Below are positions 16,301 through 23,496 of a DNA stretch of 24,438 bases, piece after piece. The position numbers and the translations under genes were made by a program. The stretch is taken from positions 1 to 24,438 of the forward strand of contig JALGVQ010000013.1 in assembly GCA_025774615.1 (NCBI GenBank), given 5' to 3'. The DNA comes from a bacterium (GTDB lineage Bacteria > Blakebacterota > Blakebacteria > Blakebacterales > Blakebacteraceae). Numbering within the stretch: position 1 is the first letter of the stretch; each line of letters begins with the position of its first letter. The notes beneath the pieces are model-generated. The model saw only the letters and a list, made by a program, of their open reading frames with translations. It was not told the origin of the DNA and made no database searches.

Positions 16301-16662
16301 GGACGGGCAGAGAGAAGCGAACGGCAGAACCCATGGATTGTCGTCAGAGGTGAGATGTCCACGACCGCAAGAGCCGCGCCCCGGAACCGCGCGACCTCAT
16401 TCGAGTGCGGTACCGGCGGCTGTGAAAGCTCACCCCGCACCCGTTCTCTCAGTTCAGCGGCTGCCTTGTCGGTGAAGGTGATCGCCACGATCCGCTCCAA
16501 CGGGACTCCTGAGTCCACCAGACCGGTGACCCGATCCACCAGGACCCGTGTCTTGCCTGATCCCGCGCCTGCGCCCACCGCAAAACTCGACGCTCGATCT
16601 TCGACCAGGCGGGTCCGTTCCTGCTGATCCACGGGCGGAGGCAGCTCCCTGATGCCGCTCAC
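13303..16662 (-). CDS. addA: AddA-type UvrD-family helicase/nuclease
   Basis: This 1119-residue subunit belongs to the AddAB helicase-nuclease that processes double-strand DNA breaks for RecA loading. SF1A helicase motifs appear in order: GAGAGSGKT (30-38, Walker A), ITFTDKAAAELRER (Ia), LIDEFQDTDP (II), LFLVGDANQSIYRFRRAD (III), LTVNFRSTPG (IV), TIHSAKGLEFP (V) and MLYVAFTRAREH (VI). The C-terminus has a PD-(D/E)XK nuclease: GTRVHEAMELI, GTADLILENETGELLVVDYKTG, then a Gln-Tyr-type end (YEGQLAAYRL). Both activities look intact. The GTG start overlaps the stop of addB by 4 bases (GTGA), implying translational coupling. Length is close to AddA of other bacteria. The absence of recC and recD and the Fe-S type of its partner separate it from RecBCD. 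Confidence 0.92.
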   Translation of the reverse strand: MSGIRELPPPVDQQERTRLVEDRASSFAVGAGAGSGKTRVLVDRVTGLVDSGVPLERIVAITFTDKAAAELRERVRGELSQPPVPHSNEVARFRGAALAVVDISPLTTIHGFCRSLLSARPIEAGIVPGFVVLDQLASDLLLDSIVTEEIERLRSSPDSAMEGPLLAGAGLSRLRDLVKAVLRFPDLETELPGDGDENIDEVVEDLLATAREVVKFSAVVTEGDSLLTQARDALSRGEYLRSPSADIHDRAATLGRLKIYKRAGAKGKWDADEETRAAFTALKPAWKALSQRRDDAIAGYRSAMLRVVVVAAEDTGAIYRRRKEEMGALDFDDLLLATGRLLETDQQVTEDIKGQFDHVLIDEFQDTDPIQAGIVMRLTEAPGVRAESVEDAIPQAGRLFLVGDANQSIYRFRRADLEVFRRAREQLLRSGIEARLTVNFRSTPGLVAVANKLFGELLPADDYQELTAYRGSENTKASVSLLDIDPVLGKMDYDGEERSPGTGAIRVAEARALAGWIEQQRSEAFPIIDRDSGEVRPFDYGDIAILVRTYTGVRVFERELERYGIPFRLAKGREFFHRLEIIQTIPVLRALADPSNGVAIIAALRSPFFGVSDESLVRLAASCSSFSYLEELPGEGAGFLDPDKDAPLLVARRILADLHREAFFMAPSAVLRSLYDRTRSIPLHALKPDGERRMANLLKLLDLAAAYEDAASTLAGSGSAEAGTLPGLVRYIEEQRQAAVEEESGLMGEGASAVTLMTIHSAKGLEFPVVALLDRSYTPSFKDTAIPDRERGSVAVKGAGLEPVGWPERKEAEELEQEREAGRMLYVAFTRAREHVVVCSRSSEEQSEKGFLAPLENGLRRLAAGDVPGMEDLVVWDSPQEPERVEVDHHRLPYDLTPPSDDEIEDADRRRAAFRQEWRQVVERARASRAARASGLGVLHGMVDSDRESDDKIPLTKSGWYARLRGTRVHEAMELIVSSGMEPETVCAIVVQPSDPEEFGQECRNLAANGMTMLETALSEGWTPTATEWPMAIADIPGEIAEYAGSDISVLTGTADLILENETGELLVVDYKTGIISNGDLKYRYEGQLAAYRLMLAAVSGRPVSSEIWALSTGERVRL

Positions 16663-19600
16663 TCTCGATCACCTCCCGCGACATGGTCGATCGAACGGAG
16701 TGTGTTCAACGGCTTCAGGAGATCACTCTTCCGGTGACGATTTGATTCCTCGAGCCTCCAGGCCCTGCAGATGGCAGGTGTCGGGCAACCGGTACAGAGA
16801 CCGGTCTGATTATCCGTCCGATCGTCGTGCGGCAACCGTACAAAGACACCCTGCTCGATGGAATGAAGCAGGTCCGCAAGGAGTCGATCGAGGTCGACCT
16901 GAGCCTCCGCTATCGCCTCAACCGGCCAGGCGATCGCATTCGGTGGACTCTCAGGACGGTCGGGGCGCAGATGCAGAAAGAGGCCGCCTGCGATCGTGCC
17001 CGCATCCTTCAACTCTGCTGCCGCGGCCAGCAGATAGAGGTACATCTGGAGGTTGAGTCCTCCTGCAAGACTCCCCTCCTGCCCTGGAGCGCCCCGTCCG
17101 GTCTTGTAGTCGAGTATCCGGATCCTTCCCGCGCCATCCCTGTCCACCCTGTCCCACCGACCCCTGAGATGGACAATGCGTTCCCCGACCCTGATCTCTG
17201 AGGAGAACGCCTCCTCCAGAGCCAGGACCTGCCATCCCTCTGATGCCCCTGAAACGAGATCGGCCTCCTGCTTCCGATCCGAATCCGCTTCCCATCTGAG
17301 CCACCCGAGGACTCTTCCCATCGCCAGCCGGCTGTCGATCCGTTCAAAAAGCGGCGCCGGCGTACCGCGGAGCCGGTAGGCGTTTTGTACATGCTTCTCG
17401 ACAAGCTCCGTGAGCCCTCTCTGCAGATCATCGTCCTTCGAGGATTCAGGCGGCCATAGGCCATCTGCCGATAGGTGGCGGAGATGATCGCAGAAAACAC
17501 CGTGCAGAACCTGTCCCATCTCAAGAGCGTTCAGAAGTCCTTCTATCTCTACTGTCTCCTCCGGCAGCCCCAGCACACTCCTGACGAACACCTTCCACGG
17601 ACAGGTTGCATATGACTCGAGCAGGGACGAAGAAACCGTACCGTTTTCCTGCAGACCGAGAAGCTGCAGTGCCAGCCCGATTGCAGGCTCCGACCGGAGG
17701 AACCCCGACCATGGTCCCGCTTCGCCCCTCCAACGCGATAGCTCCGCGTTCCAGCCCTGCCGGAATGTGGGACTGCCCCACAGTGCGTGCAGGGCCGTAC
17801 GGTCTTCTCCATCGAGCGCTTCACCCACCGCTGCCATGTCCCGGTCGAGATCACCCATCAGAGGGCCACCGGCTACGGGCCTGGTGTCTCCGAGTCGCCG
17901 GGTTCCCTTCTCCGAGATCGTTTCCAGATCACCCTGGGTGAGGTCGCTTCTTACAAGACGCTTCATCAACTCGAGAATGTGAGGGCTGGCCCTCCGTTCC
18001 CGGCCCGATTCATCAAGCCTCGGATAGAGGAGCACTATATGCCGGGCAGTCTCGAGCATGAGCCGGAAGAGGAGCCGCTCTTCATCGACCCGCCTGTGTG
18101 AGGTGGAGAGGAGCCATTCCTCCTTTCCAATGAGTTCTTTCCGCTCAGAATCGATCAGCAGGGGATCCTGCGCCGGCCTGCGGGGCCATGCCCCTTCTGC
18201 CATCCCGAGCACCACCGAGAGATCGTGCCGGGTACCGCGGAGTTCCATGAGATTGTGAAGAACCAGTGCCCCTCCATCGAGAGTCGTTCGCTCCACTTCC
18301 CTGATCGCCTGCACGACTTCGGTTACCCCCACCTCACCCTCCAGCACCAGAAGGTCGCGGAGCTTCTCAAGTCCCTCATCGACTTCCCCGAACCATTCCG
18401 GGGAGGCCAGTGACGCAACGATATCCCGGAGCACATCGACCCACACCCGCCAGGAGGCAACCTCCGGCAGATCGTCAAGAAGATCCTCAACGGTCCCGAT
18501 CCATCCGGAAGCCATCTGGAGCGAGGTTACTCTTGCGCCGCGGCGGCGCAATCGCACCTGGTCCCTGAGGGTGACCTCCTCCGTTTCTGGTTCGGCACGC
18601 TCTCCTTCCCGGATGAAGGATTCCTCCTCCCGGAGCGCCGCCTCCCGGATCCGTGTGGACCACGAATGCAGATCTCCCCCCGCCGAAACACTCCTGAGGA
18701 GAGTGCTGCCCAGCAGCGGGATCGGCTCACCTCCTCCGGCACAGATCACGCAGTTTAGAAGCCTGGTCAGAGCCTCAGGGGAAAGGTCTTCGATACGTGC
18801 GCTCAGCAGGGTGAGCAGGAGATCCCGGACCCTGGCAGGGCATACCGTGTCGGGTGTTGTGTCGCTGAGGAATCCGTTCGATCGGGCCTGTTGCAGGAAC
18901 TGATTGCGATAAAGATCGGGGTCAGCGGTCAGGATGCGTGTCTGCTCATTCCGCTTTCCACCGAGCCAGGCCGCCGTCAGAAGCCTCAGCGCCGTGTCCA
19001 CTTCCCGACCGGTTCCCGGAGCCGAGACAACCGTTATGGTCTCCGCTTCCTCACCCTCGCCCTCACTCTCGCCGAGCAGGGCCCATAGATCTTCAAGAGA
19101 GGTGGGCCGGTGAACAGGTCCCTCCCCCACGTCAATGTTCTCCACCCGCCTGGCGCGATCACGCCAATGGTTCAGCAGCCCTCCCGCATACGCTTCCGTC
19201 TCCGGATAGACCGGCGCGAAGATCCGCAGAGTGGTCGCTTCGATGAGTGACTTGAGCAGTTCCCACTGACCACCGGTCAGATCGTAGAAACCGTAGACGC
19301 ATAATTCCGGCAGTGGAGGATCTGAATCAGGCGCGGGAACCGCTGCCGCGGCACGCACCAGCCCTTCGGGATCGAAGGCATCGACCATTTCAAGCGCCTC
19401 GAGCCATGCCGCATAGAGCCCGGCGACCATTTCGAGCCGTTGCCGGCTCTTTCCTCCTGACCGCCCTGCCAGTTCGCTGACCGCCTCTGCTCCGATACCG
19501 GCCTCCCGGAGGTCGTTCATGGTCTTTCTGGCGGCATCGGCGAACGCCGTCGTCCCGAGGGATACGATACCCAGATCCCTGCCCAGATCGGGCAGACGCT

Positions 19601-19898
19601 GCTGAAGGACCCTCTTCAGCAGGTGGTCCCGGGCCATCTCTCCCATCCGCGGAGCGGGAACTCCGCCATACGAGGTGAGCAGTCGGATCGCGAGATCGGG
19701 GAAACGGAGAAACCGCGTACCACTTGAACCGCCATTGACCAGGACCGCGCGGTGCTGAAGATGACGGGCGAGGCCGGCATGAGGAACCAGCACCCACCGT
19801 TCGGCGAATGGACTTTCAGGGGAGGTCTCGTGCAGGTGGGCAAGGAGTGCTTCCTCGATCGATGCCCAGGCACCTTCAGTGAGCAATTCAAGACTCAT
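16659..19898 (-). CDS. addB: AddB-type exonuclease subunit with Fe-S nuclease domain
   Basis: The product, 1079 residues from ATG 19898, is the partner subunit of AddA. The frame continues upstream to 20033, but that stretch (Arg/His-rich) looks non-coding and its starts lack ribosome sites. The chosen ATG is also not strongly supported by a ribosome site; it fits the domain start (LLTEGAWASIEEALLAHL). The N-terminal half is a helicase-like fold (VPHAGLARHLQHR, LCVYGFYDLT, VVLGMAEGAWPRRP). The C-terminal nuclease has SSSLLESYATCPWKVF, RIRILDYKTGRG and LCTGCPTPAIC. The single upstream Cys plus C-x2-C-x5-C form the four-cysteine 4Fe-4S staple of AddB. No canonical P-loop is seen at the N-terminus, so the ATPase motor may be inactive. 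It runs directly into addA. Confidence 0.9.
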   Translation of the reverse strand: MSLELLTEGAWASIEEALLAHLHETSPESPFAERWVLVPHAGLARHLQHRAVLVNGGSSGTRFLRFPDLAIRLLTSYGGVPAPRMGEMARDHLLKRVLQQRLPDLGRDLGIVSLGTTAFADAARKTMNDLREAGIGAEAVSELAGRSGGKSRQRLEMVAGLYAAWLEALEMVDAFDPEGLVRAAAAVPAPDSDPPLPELCVYGFYDLTGGQWELLKSLIEATTLRIFAPVYPETEAYAGGLLNHWRDRARRVENIDVGEGPVHRPTSLEDLWALLGESEGEGEEAETITVVSAPGTGREVDTALRLLTAAWLGGKRNEQTRILTADPDLYRNQFLQQARSNGFLSDTTPDTVCPARVRDLLLTLLSARIEDLSPEALTRLLNCVICAGGGEPIPLLGSTLLRSVSAGGDLHSWSTRIREAALREEESFIREGERAEPETEEVTLRDQVRLRRRGARVTSLQMASGWIGTVEDLLDDLPEVASWRVWVDVLRDIVASLASPEWFGEVDEGLEKLRDLLVLEGEVGVTEVVQAIREVERTTLDGGALVLHNLMELRGTRHDLSVVLGMAEGAWPRRPAQDPLLIDSERKELIGKEEWLLSTSHRRVDEERLLFRLMLETARHIVLLYPRLDESGRERRASPHILELMKRLVRSDLTQGDLETISEKGTRRLGDTRPVAGGPLMGDLDRDMAAVGEALDGEDRTALHALWGSPTFRQGWNAELSRWRGEAGPWSGFLRSEPAIGLALQLLGLQENGTVSSSLLESYATCPWKVFVRSVLGLPEETVEIEGLLNALEMGQVLHGVFCDHLRHLSADGLWPPESSKDDDLQRGLTELVEKHVQNAYRLRGTPAPLFERIDSRLAMGRVLGWLRWEADSDRKQEADLVSGASEGWQVLALEEAFSSEIRVGERIVHLRGRWDRVDRDGAGRIRILDYKTGRGAPGQEGSLAGGLNLQMYLYLLAAAAELKDAGTIAGGLFLHLRPDRPESPPNAIAWPVEAIAEAQVDLDRLLADLLHSIEQGVFVRLPHDDRTDNQTGLCTGCPTPAICRAWRLEESNRHRKSDLLKPLNTLRSIDHVAGGDRE

Positions 19899-20053
19899 GT
19901 ACTCAATAGAGAGCCCTACTGTGACATGCCGCCGGTCATGAATACGGGAACCCATGTCAGACAGGGTTAATTTAAAAATCCGTATTGGCAGCAGGGGATG
20001 CACCTGCAAGAATCGGCAGTGAGGCCTGTTCACCCATAACCTGGAACAGAGCG

Positions 20054-20731
20054 ATGAACAGCATTGGATCTTCGAGGATGTTCATGGGGCTGGTGGTCAT
20101 CCTTCTCGGCACGTGGCTGCTGCTCGACCGGCTCGATATCATCTATCTCGGATCACCGTGGAGGTGGGCCCCCTCCCTCTTCATCCTCTTTGCACTGTGG
20201 AGTCTCGCTGCGAAGCGATCGGGACACATCATCGGTCCTGTCATCGTGATCGCCATCGCGGGGTTCATCCAGCTTTCTATCGTTGTAGATGATTTCAACC
20301 ACATCGCGCATGACTGGTGGCCGGCACTGCTCATCCTCGTGGGCCTCGGCATCATCTTCGGCAGTGCACGGATCGTCGGAGGGCGGGACGGCGGCGCGTC
20401 AGACCTTCACCTCTTCGCTGTCTTTGCCGGACACGAGGTCCAGAACGCTTCACCTGACTTCAAGGGGGGCCAGCTCACGGCCCTCTTCGGAGGTTTCGAG
20501 GTCGATCTCAGGAATGCCCGGGTTGTGAATCGTCCTGCCGTCATCGATATCACCTGTGTCTTCGGGGGAGGTGAGATCACGCTCCCTGAAGAATGGAACG
20601 TCGAGAACCGTTCGGTGGCTATATTCGGAGCGACCGAGGACAGCCGCTCCAGATCGACAGAACAGAGTGCCGAGGTCGACCTCATCATCAGCGGGGTCGT
20701 CCTTTTCGGAGGCATCGAGATCAAGAGTTGA
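20054..20731 (+). CDS. LiaF-like membrane protein
   Basis: The 225-residue product has an N-terminal membrane part of about four helices (MGLVVILLGTWLLLDRL, WAPSLFILFALWSLAA, IIGPVIVIAIAGFIQLSIVV, WPALLILVGLGIIFGSA), as in the LiaI/LiaF (DUF5668) region. A C-terminal LiaF-type domain rich in beta strands follows (FAVFAGHEVQNASPDFKGGQLTALFGGFEVD split by turns, then CVFGGGEITLP and VVLFGGIEIKS). The repeated FGG/GGxE turns are typical of these solenoid-like domains. LiaF in Firmicutes restrains the LiaRS cell-envelope stress response, but homologues in other phyla are mostly unstudied and no two-component genes are nearby. The frame opens at 19985; ATG 20054 was chosen for the membrane start, with ATG 20084 (GAGG nearby) as an alternative. 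Expressed divergently from addB. Confidence 0.85.
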   Translation: MNSIGSSRMFMGLVVILLGTWLLLDRLDIIYLGSPWRWAPSLFILFALWSLAAKRSGHIIGPVIVIAIAGFIQLSIVVDDFNHIAHDWWPALLILVGLGIIFGSARIVGGRDGGASDLHLFAVFAGHEVQNASPDFKGGQLTALFGGFEVDLRNARVVNRPAVIDITCVFGGGEITLPEEWNVENRSVAIFGATEDSRSRSTEQSAEVDLIISGVVLFGGIEIKS

Positions 20732-20826
20732 ATATGCGGTGCCCGGCTGATTGCGGTGCTGTCATCGAATGACTACACTGCTCTCCGGAACTGTGACCAC
20801 AACATCAACCGTACGGGAGTCGATCA

Positions 20827-22917
20827 ATGCGACGTTCGTGGAGTCTATTCGTACTGGCAGCGGTAATCCTCCTTCCTCTCACCACACAGGCCCAGAACCG
20901 GTTTCAGACCATGCCCGGCTACGACCAGTTCGAGGCAATGGGCCAGGTTCTCGGACGTGGGGGGGCACTTTCCGGCAGTGGAAGCATCACCTCCCCGATC
21001 TGGTCGGAAGACGGGAACACTCTCTTCTTCCAGAAGGCCGACAGTCATTTCAAAGGCAATCTGAGGAATCTGCGTATCTCGGAAATCTCGGAGGATGATT
21101 TTCCCACGCCCGAACGGCCCGCAGGACGGGGCATGCGCAGTGCCGGCAGAGCACGGCAGCTCACCGAGGAACCCTCCCCCGACGGAAAATGGGAAGCCAG
21201 GCACGTCGACTTCAACGTCGTGCTGTTCAACATCGAGACCGAAGAAGTTATCCCGGTCACCAAGCAGGGAACCGAACGCTTCCGCTACGGCACCGCCTGC
21301 TGGGTCTACGGAGAGGAACTCGGTCAGCCCGACGCCATGTGGTGGTCACCCGACTCGCAGATGCTCGGCTTCTACGAGATGGACGAACGGCACTGCAAAG
21401 TCTTCTACCTTGCCGAGGACCTGATCGAGACCTATCCGATCCTGAACACCGAGAAGTACCCCAAAGCGGGCGAGGACAATCCCATCGCCGGACTGCTCGT
21501 CTATAACCTCGAAACCGGCGCGACATCCCGGATCTACGTCGGCGGCGACCCGACACAGTACATCTACGACATCCGCTGGTCACCCGACGGCTCTGAGCTC
21601 CTTTTCAACCGGACCAACCGCCACCAGAACCACCTCGATGTGATGGCAGCCGATCCGGTCACCGGCGCATCGAGAATCGTAGTGAGTGAGACACAGGAGA
21701 CGTGGCAGGAAAACTCCCCCACCATGCGGTTCCTCGAGGATGGCCAGCGCTTCATCTGGGCGACCGAGAAGAACGGATTCCTCCACTACGAACTGCGCCA
21801 CATCGACGGCAGCCTGATCAATACCCTATCGACACCGGGCGATTACCCGTGCGGCAGGTTCATGCAGATCGATGAGGACGCCGGGCTCTTCTACTACACC
21901 GCCAGAAGCGGCGATCACCCCCTGAATGATCAGCTCCACCGGGTCAGCCTCAACGGCCGGAATGACACGCGTCTCACCAGCCGTGAGCTGAACCACAGCG
22001 TTGTCAGTGTCGCTCCCGACCACAAGTGGTTCGTGGCCCGGTACGAGGCGATCGATACCCCGCCGACAACAGTCCTTTTCAACGACAAGGGTGAAGAGGT
22101 CCTGACCCTGAGCGAGTTCGACATGGCAGCCTTCAACGAATTGGGCCTCACCATGCCGGAGGCGTGGTCGTTCACTGCCGATGACGGTGAGACCACGCTG
22201 TATGGCAGCCTTCTTTTCCCCGCCAACTTCGATCCATCCCTAGAATACCCGCTGCTGCTCAGCCTCTACGGGGGACCGGGGTCGGTTGGTATCAGCAACA
22301 CCTTCCGGGCCGGCAACGCAATGTGCGAATTCGGCTTTATCATGGTATCGATGGACTACCGGGGTGGCGGCGGCCGCGGCAAGGAGTTCCTCGGCGAGGG
22401 GTACCTGAAACTCGGCATCGTCGAGATCAAGGACCACGCCGACGGGATCACATACATCAGCCAACAGCGGAGTTACATCGACGGGAACCGCGTTGGCCTG
22501 TACGGACATTCCTATGGTGGGTACATGACCGCGCTGGCGCTGGTGAAGTACCCTGACGTCTTCCACGTTGGAGTCTCGGGCGCTCCGGTGACCGACTGGA
22601 AGAACTACGACACGATCTACACCGAACGGTACATGCGTACACCGCAGGAGAATCCGGACGGTTATCGCGATGGCTCATGCATGACGTACGCCAGCCAGCT
22701 CAAGGGCAAACTGCTTATCGTACATGGATTGATCGACGACAACGTGCATCCGCAGAACACCTTCATGCTGATCGAAGAGTTCCATAAGGCGAACGTGCCG
22801 TTCGATATCCAGGTCTTCCCCACCAGTCGTCACGGAATCGTGTACCGTGACTACTACAATAATATCCGGAATGAGTACCTGATAGATCACCTGAAGCCGG
22901 AGCCGATCAAACCGTAG
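20827..22917 (+). CDS. Secreted S9 (DPP-IV-like) serine peptidase
   Basis: The 696-residue product starts with a Sec signal peptide (MRRSWSLFVLAAVILLPLTTQAQ), and GGGAG lies 7 bases before its ATG. The N-terminal half is the beta-propeller of prolyl peptidases. WVYGEELGQPDAMWWSPD (W159; Glu163-Glu164) corresponds to the DPP-IV Glu pair that binds the free N-terminus of the substrate. The C-terminal alpha/beta-hydrolase part has Ser562 in GHSYGGYM, Asp637/Asp638 in LIDDNVHPQN and His669 in SRHGIVYRD, a complete catalytic triad. It should release dipeptides (often X-Pro) from peptides outside the cytoplasm, matching the secreted C69 dipeptidase in the same window. A zinc-ribbon gene follows after 16 bases. 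Confidence 0.94.
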   Translation: MRRSWSLFVLAAVILLPLTTQAQNRFQTMPGYDQFEAMGQVLGRGGALSGSGSITSPIWSEDGNTLFFQKADSHFKGNLRNLRISEISEDDFPTPERPAGRGMRSAGRARQLTEEPSPDGKWEARHVDFNVVLFNIETEEVIPVTKQGTERFRYGTACWVYGEELGQPDAMWWSPDSQMLGFYEMDERHCKVFYLAEDLIETYPILNTEKYPKAGEDNPIAGLLVYNLETGATSRIYVGGDPTQYIYDIRWSPDGSELLFNRTNRHQNHLDVMAADPVTGASRIVVSETQETWQENSPTMRFLEDGQRFIWATEKNGFLHYELRHIDGSLINTLSTPGDYPCGRFMQIDEDAGLFYYTARSGDHPLNDQLHRVSLNGRNDTRLTSRELNHSVVSVAPDHKWFVARYEAIDTPPTTVLFNDKGEEVLTLSEFDMAAFNELGLTMPEAWSFTADDGETTLYGSLLFPANFDPSLEYPLLLSLYGGPGSVGISNTFRAGNAMCEFGFIMVSMDYRGGGGRGKEFLGEGYLKLGIVEIKDHADGITYISQQRSYIDGNRVGLYGHSYGGYMTALALVKYPDVFHVGVSGAPVTDWKNYDTIYTERYMRTPQENPDGYRDGSCMTYASQLKGKLLIVHGLIDDNVHPQNTFMLIEEFHKANVPFDIQVFPTSRHGIVYRDYYNNIRNEYLIDHLKPEPIKP

Positions 22918-22933
22918 AGGAAAGGGAGTGCAG

Positions 22934-23461
22934 ATGAAGTGTCCAGCCTGTGGTAATGAACTGACCGGGATCGACGTCGGTGAGATCACGGTCGATGCCT
23001 GCCGGAATGGTTGCGGCGGTATCTGGTTCGATCAGCTCGAACTGAACAGGCTGGACGAACAGCATGAAACGGCGGGTGAGTCCCTGCTCGATATAGAGCG
23101 GGATCCCGCCGTCGAGCTGGATCGCGAACGTCGCCGGAAGTGTCCTTCGTGTGAAGACATGGTGTTGTTGCGTCATTTTTTCAGCCCGCTCAAAATGGCC
23201 GAGGTCGATGAGTGCCCCGGCTGTGCGGGTGTGTGGCTCGATGTCGGAGAACTCGCCCTCATCAGGTCTCAGTTCGCAACGAAAGAGGAGCGCGAGAAGG
23301 CCGCCGAGGAGTACTTCGATGATCTTTTCGGTGAGGAACTCGACAAGATGGCTGAAGAGGGTGAGGAACGGCTGAGGAAAGCCCGGAAGTTCGCCAACTC
23401 GCTCAAGTTCATCTGCCCCAGCTACTACATCCCCGGCAAGCAGGAATGGGGCGCTTTCTGA
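22934..23461 (+). CDS. Protein with two TFIIB-type zinc ribbons
   Basis: The 175-residue product contains two zf-TFIIB zinc-ribbon modules. The first is MKCPACGNELTGI...DACRNGCGGIWFDQLEL (residues 1-35). The second is RKCPSCEDMV...DECPGCAGVWLDVGEL (about 67-102). Each has CxxC, a second cysteine pair and the G[GV]WxD end typical of the family. The C-terminal part is a charged helix (KEEREKAAEEYFDDLFG, then EEGEERLRKARKF), probably coiled-coil. Zinc ribbons of this type are common in bacteria, but their role is not known. AAGGGAG (22922-22928) is 5 bases before ATG 22934; a GTG at 22928 overlaps that site and is less likely. It lies 16 bases after the peptidase and 35 bases before the Fe-S gene, suggesting one operon. 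Confidence 0.88.
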   Translation: MKCPACGNELTGIDVGEITVDACRNGCGGIWFDQLELNRLDEQHETAGESLLDIERDPAVELDRERRRKCPSCEDMVLLRHFFSPLKMAEVDECPGCAGVWLDVGELALIRSQFATKEEREKAAEEYFDDLFGEELDKMAEEGEERLRKARKFANSLKFICPSYYIPGKQEWGAF

Positions 23462-23496
23462 CGCTGGAAAGCTTCATCTGATCATGGAAAGCACTG

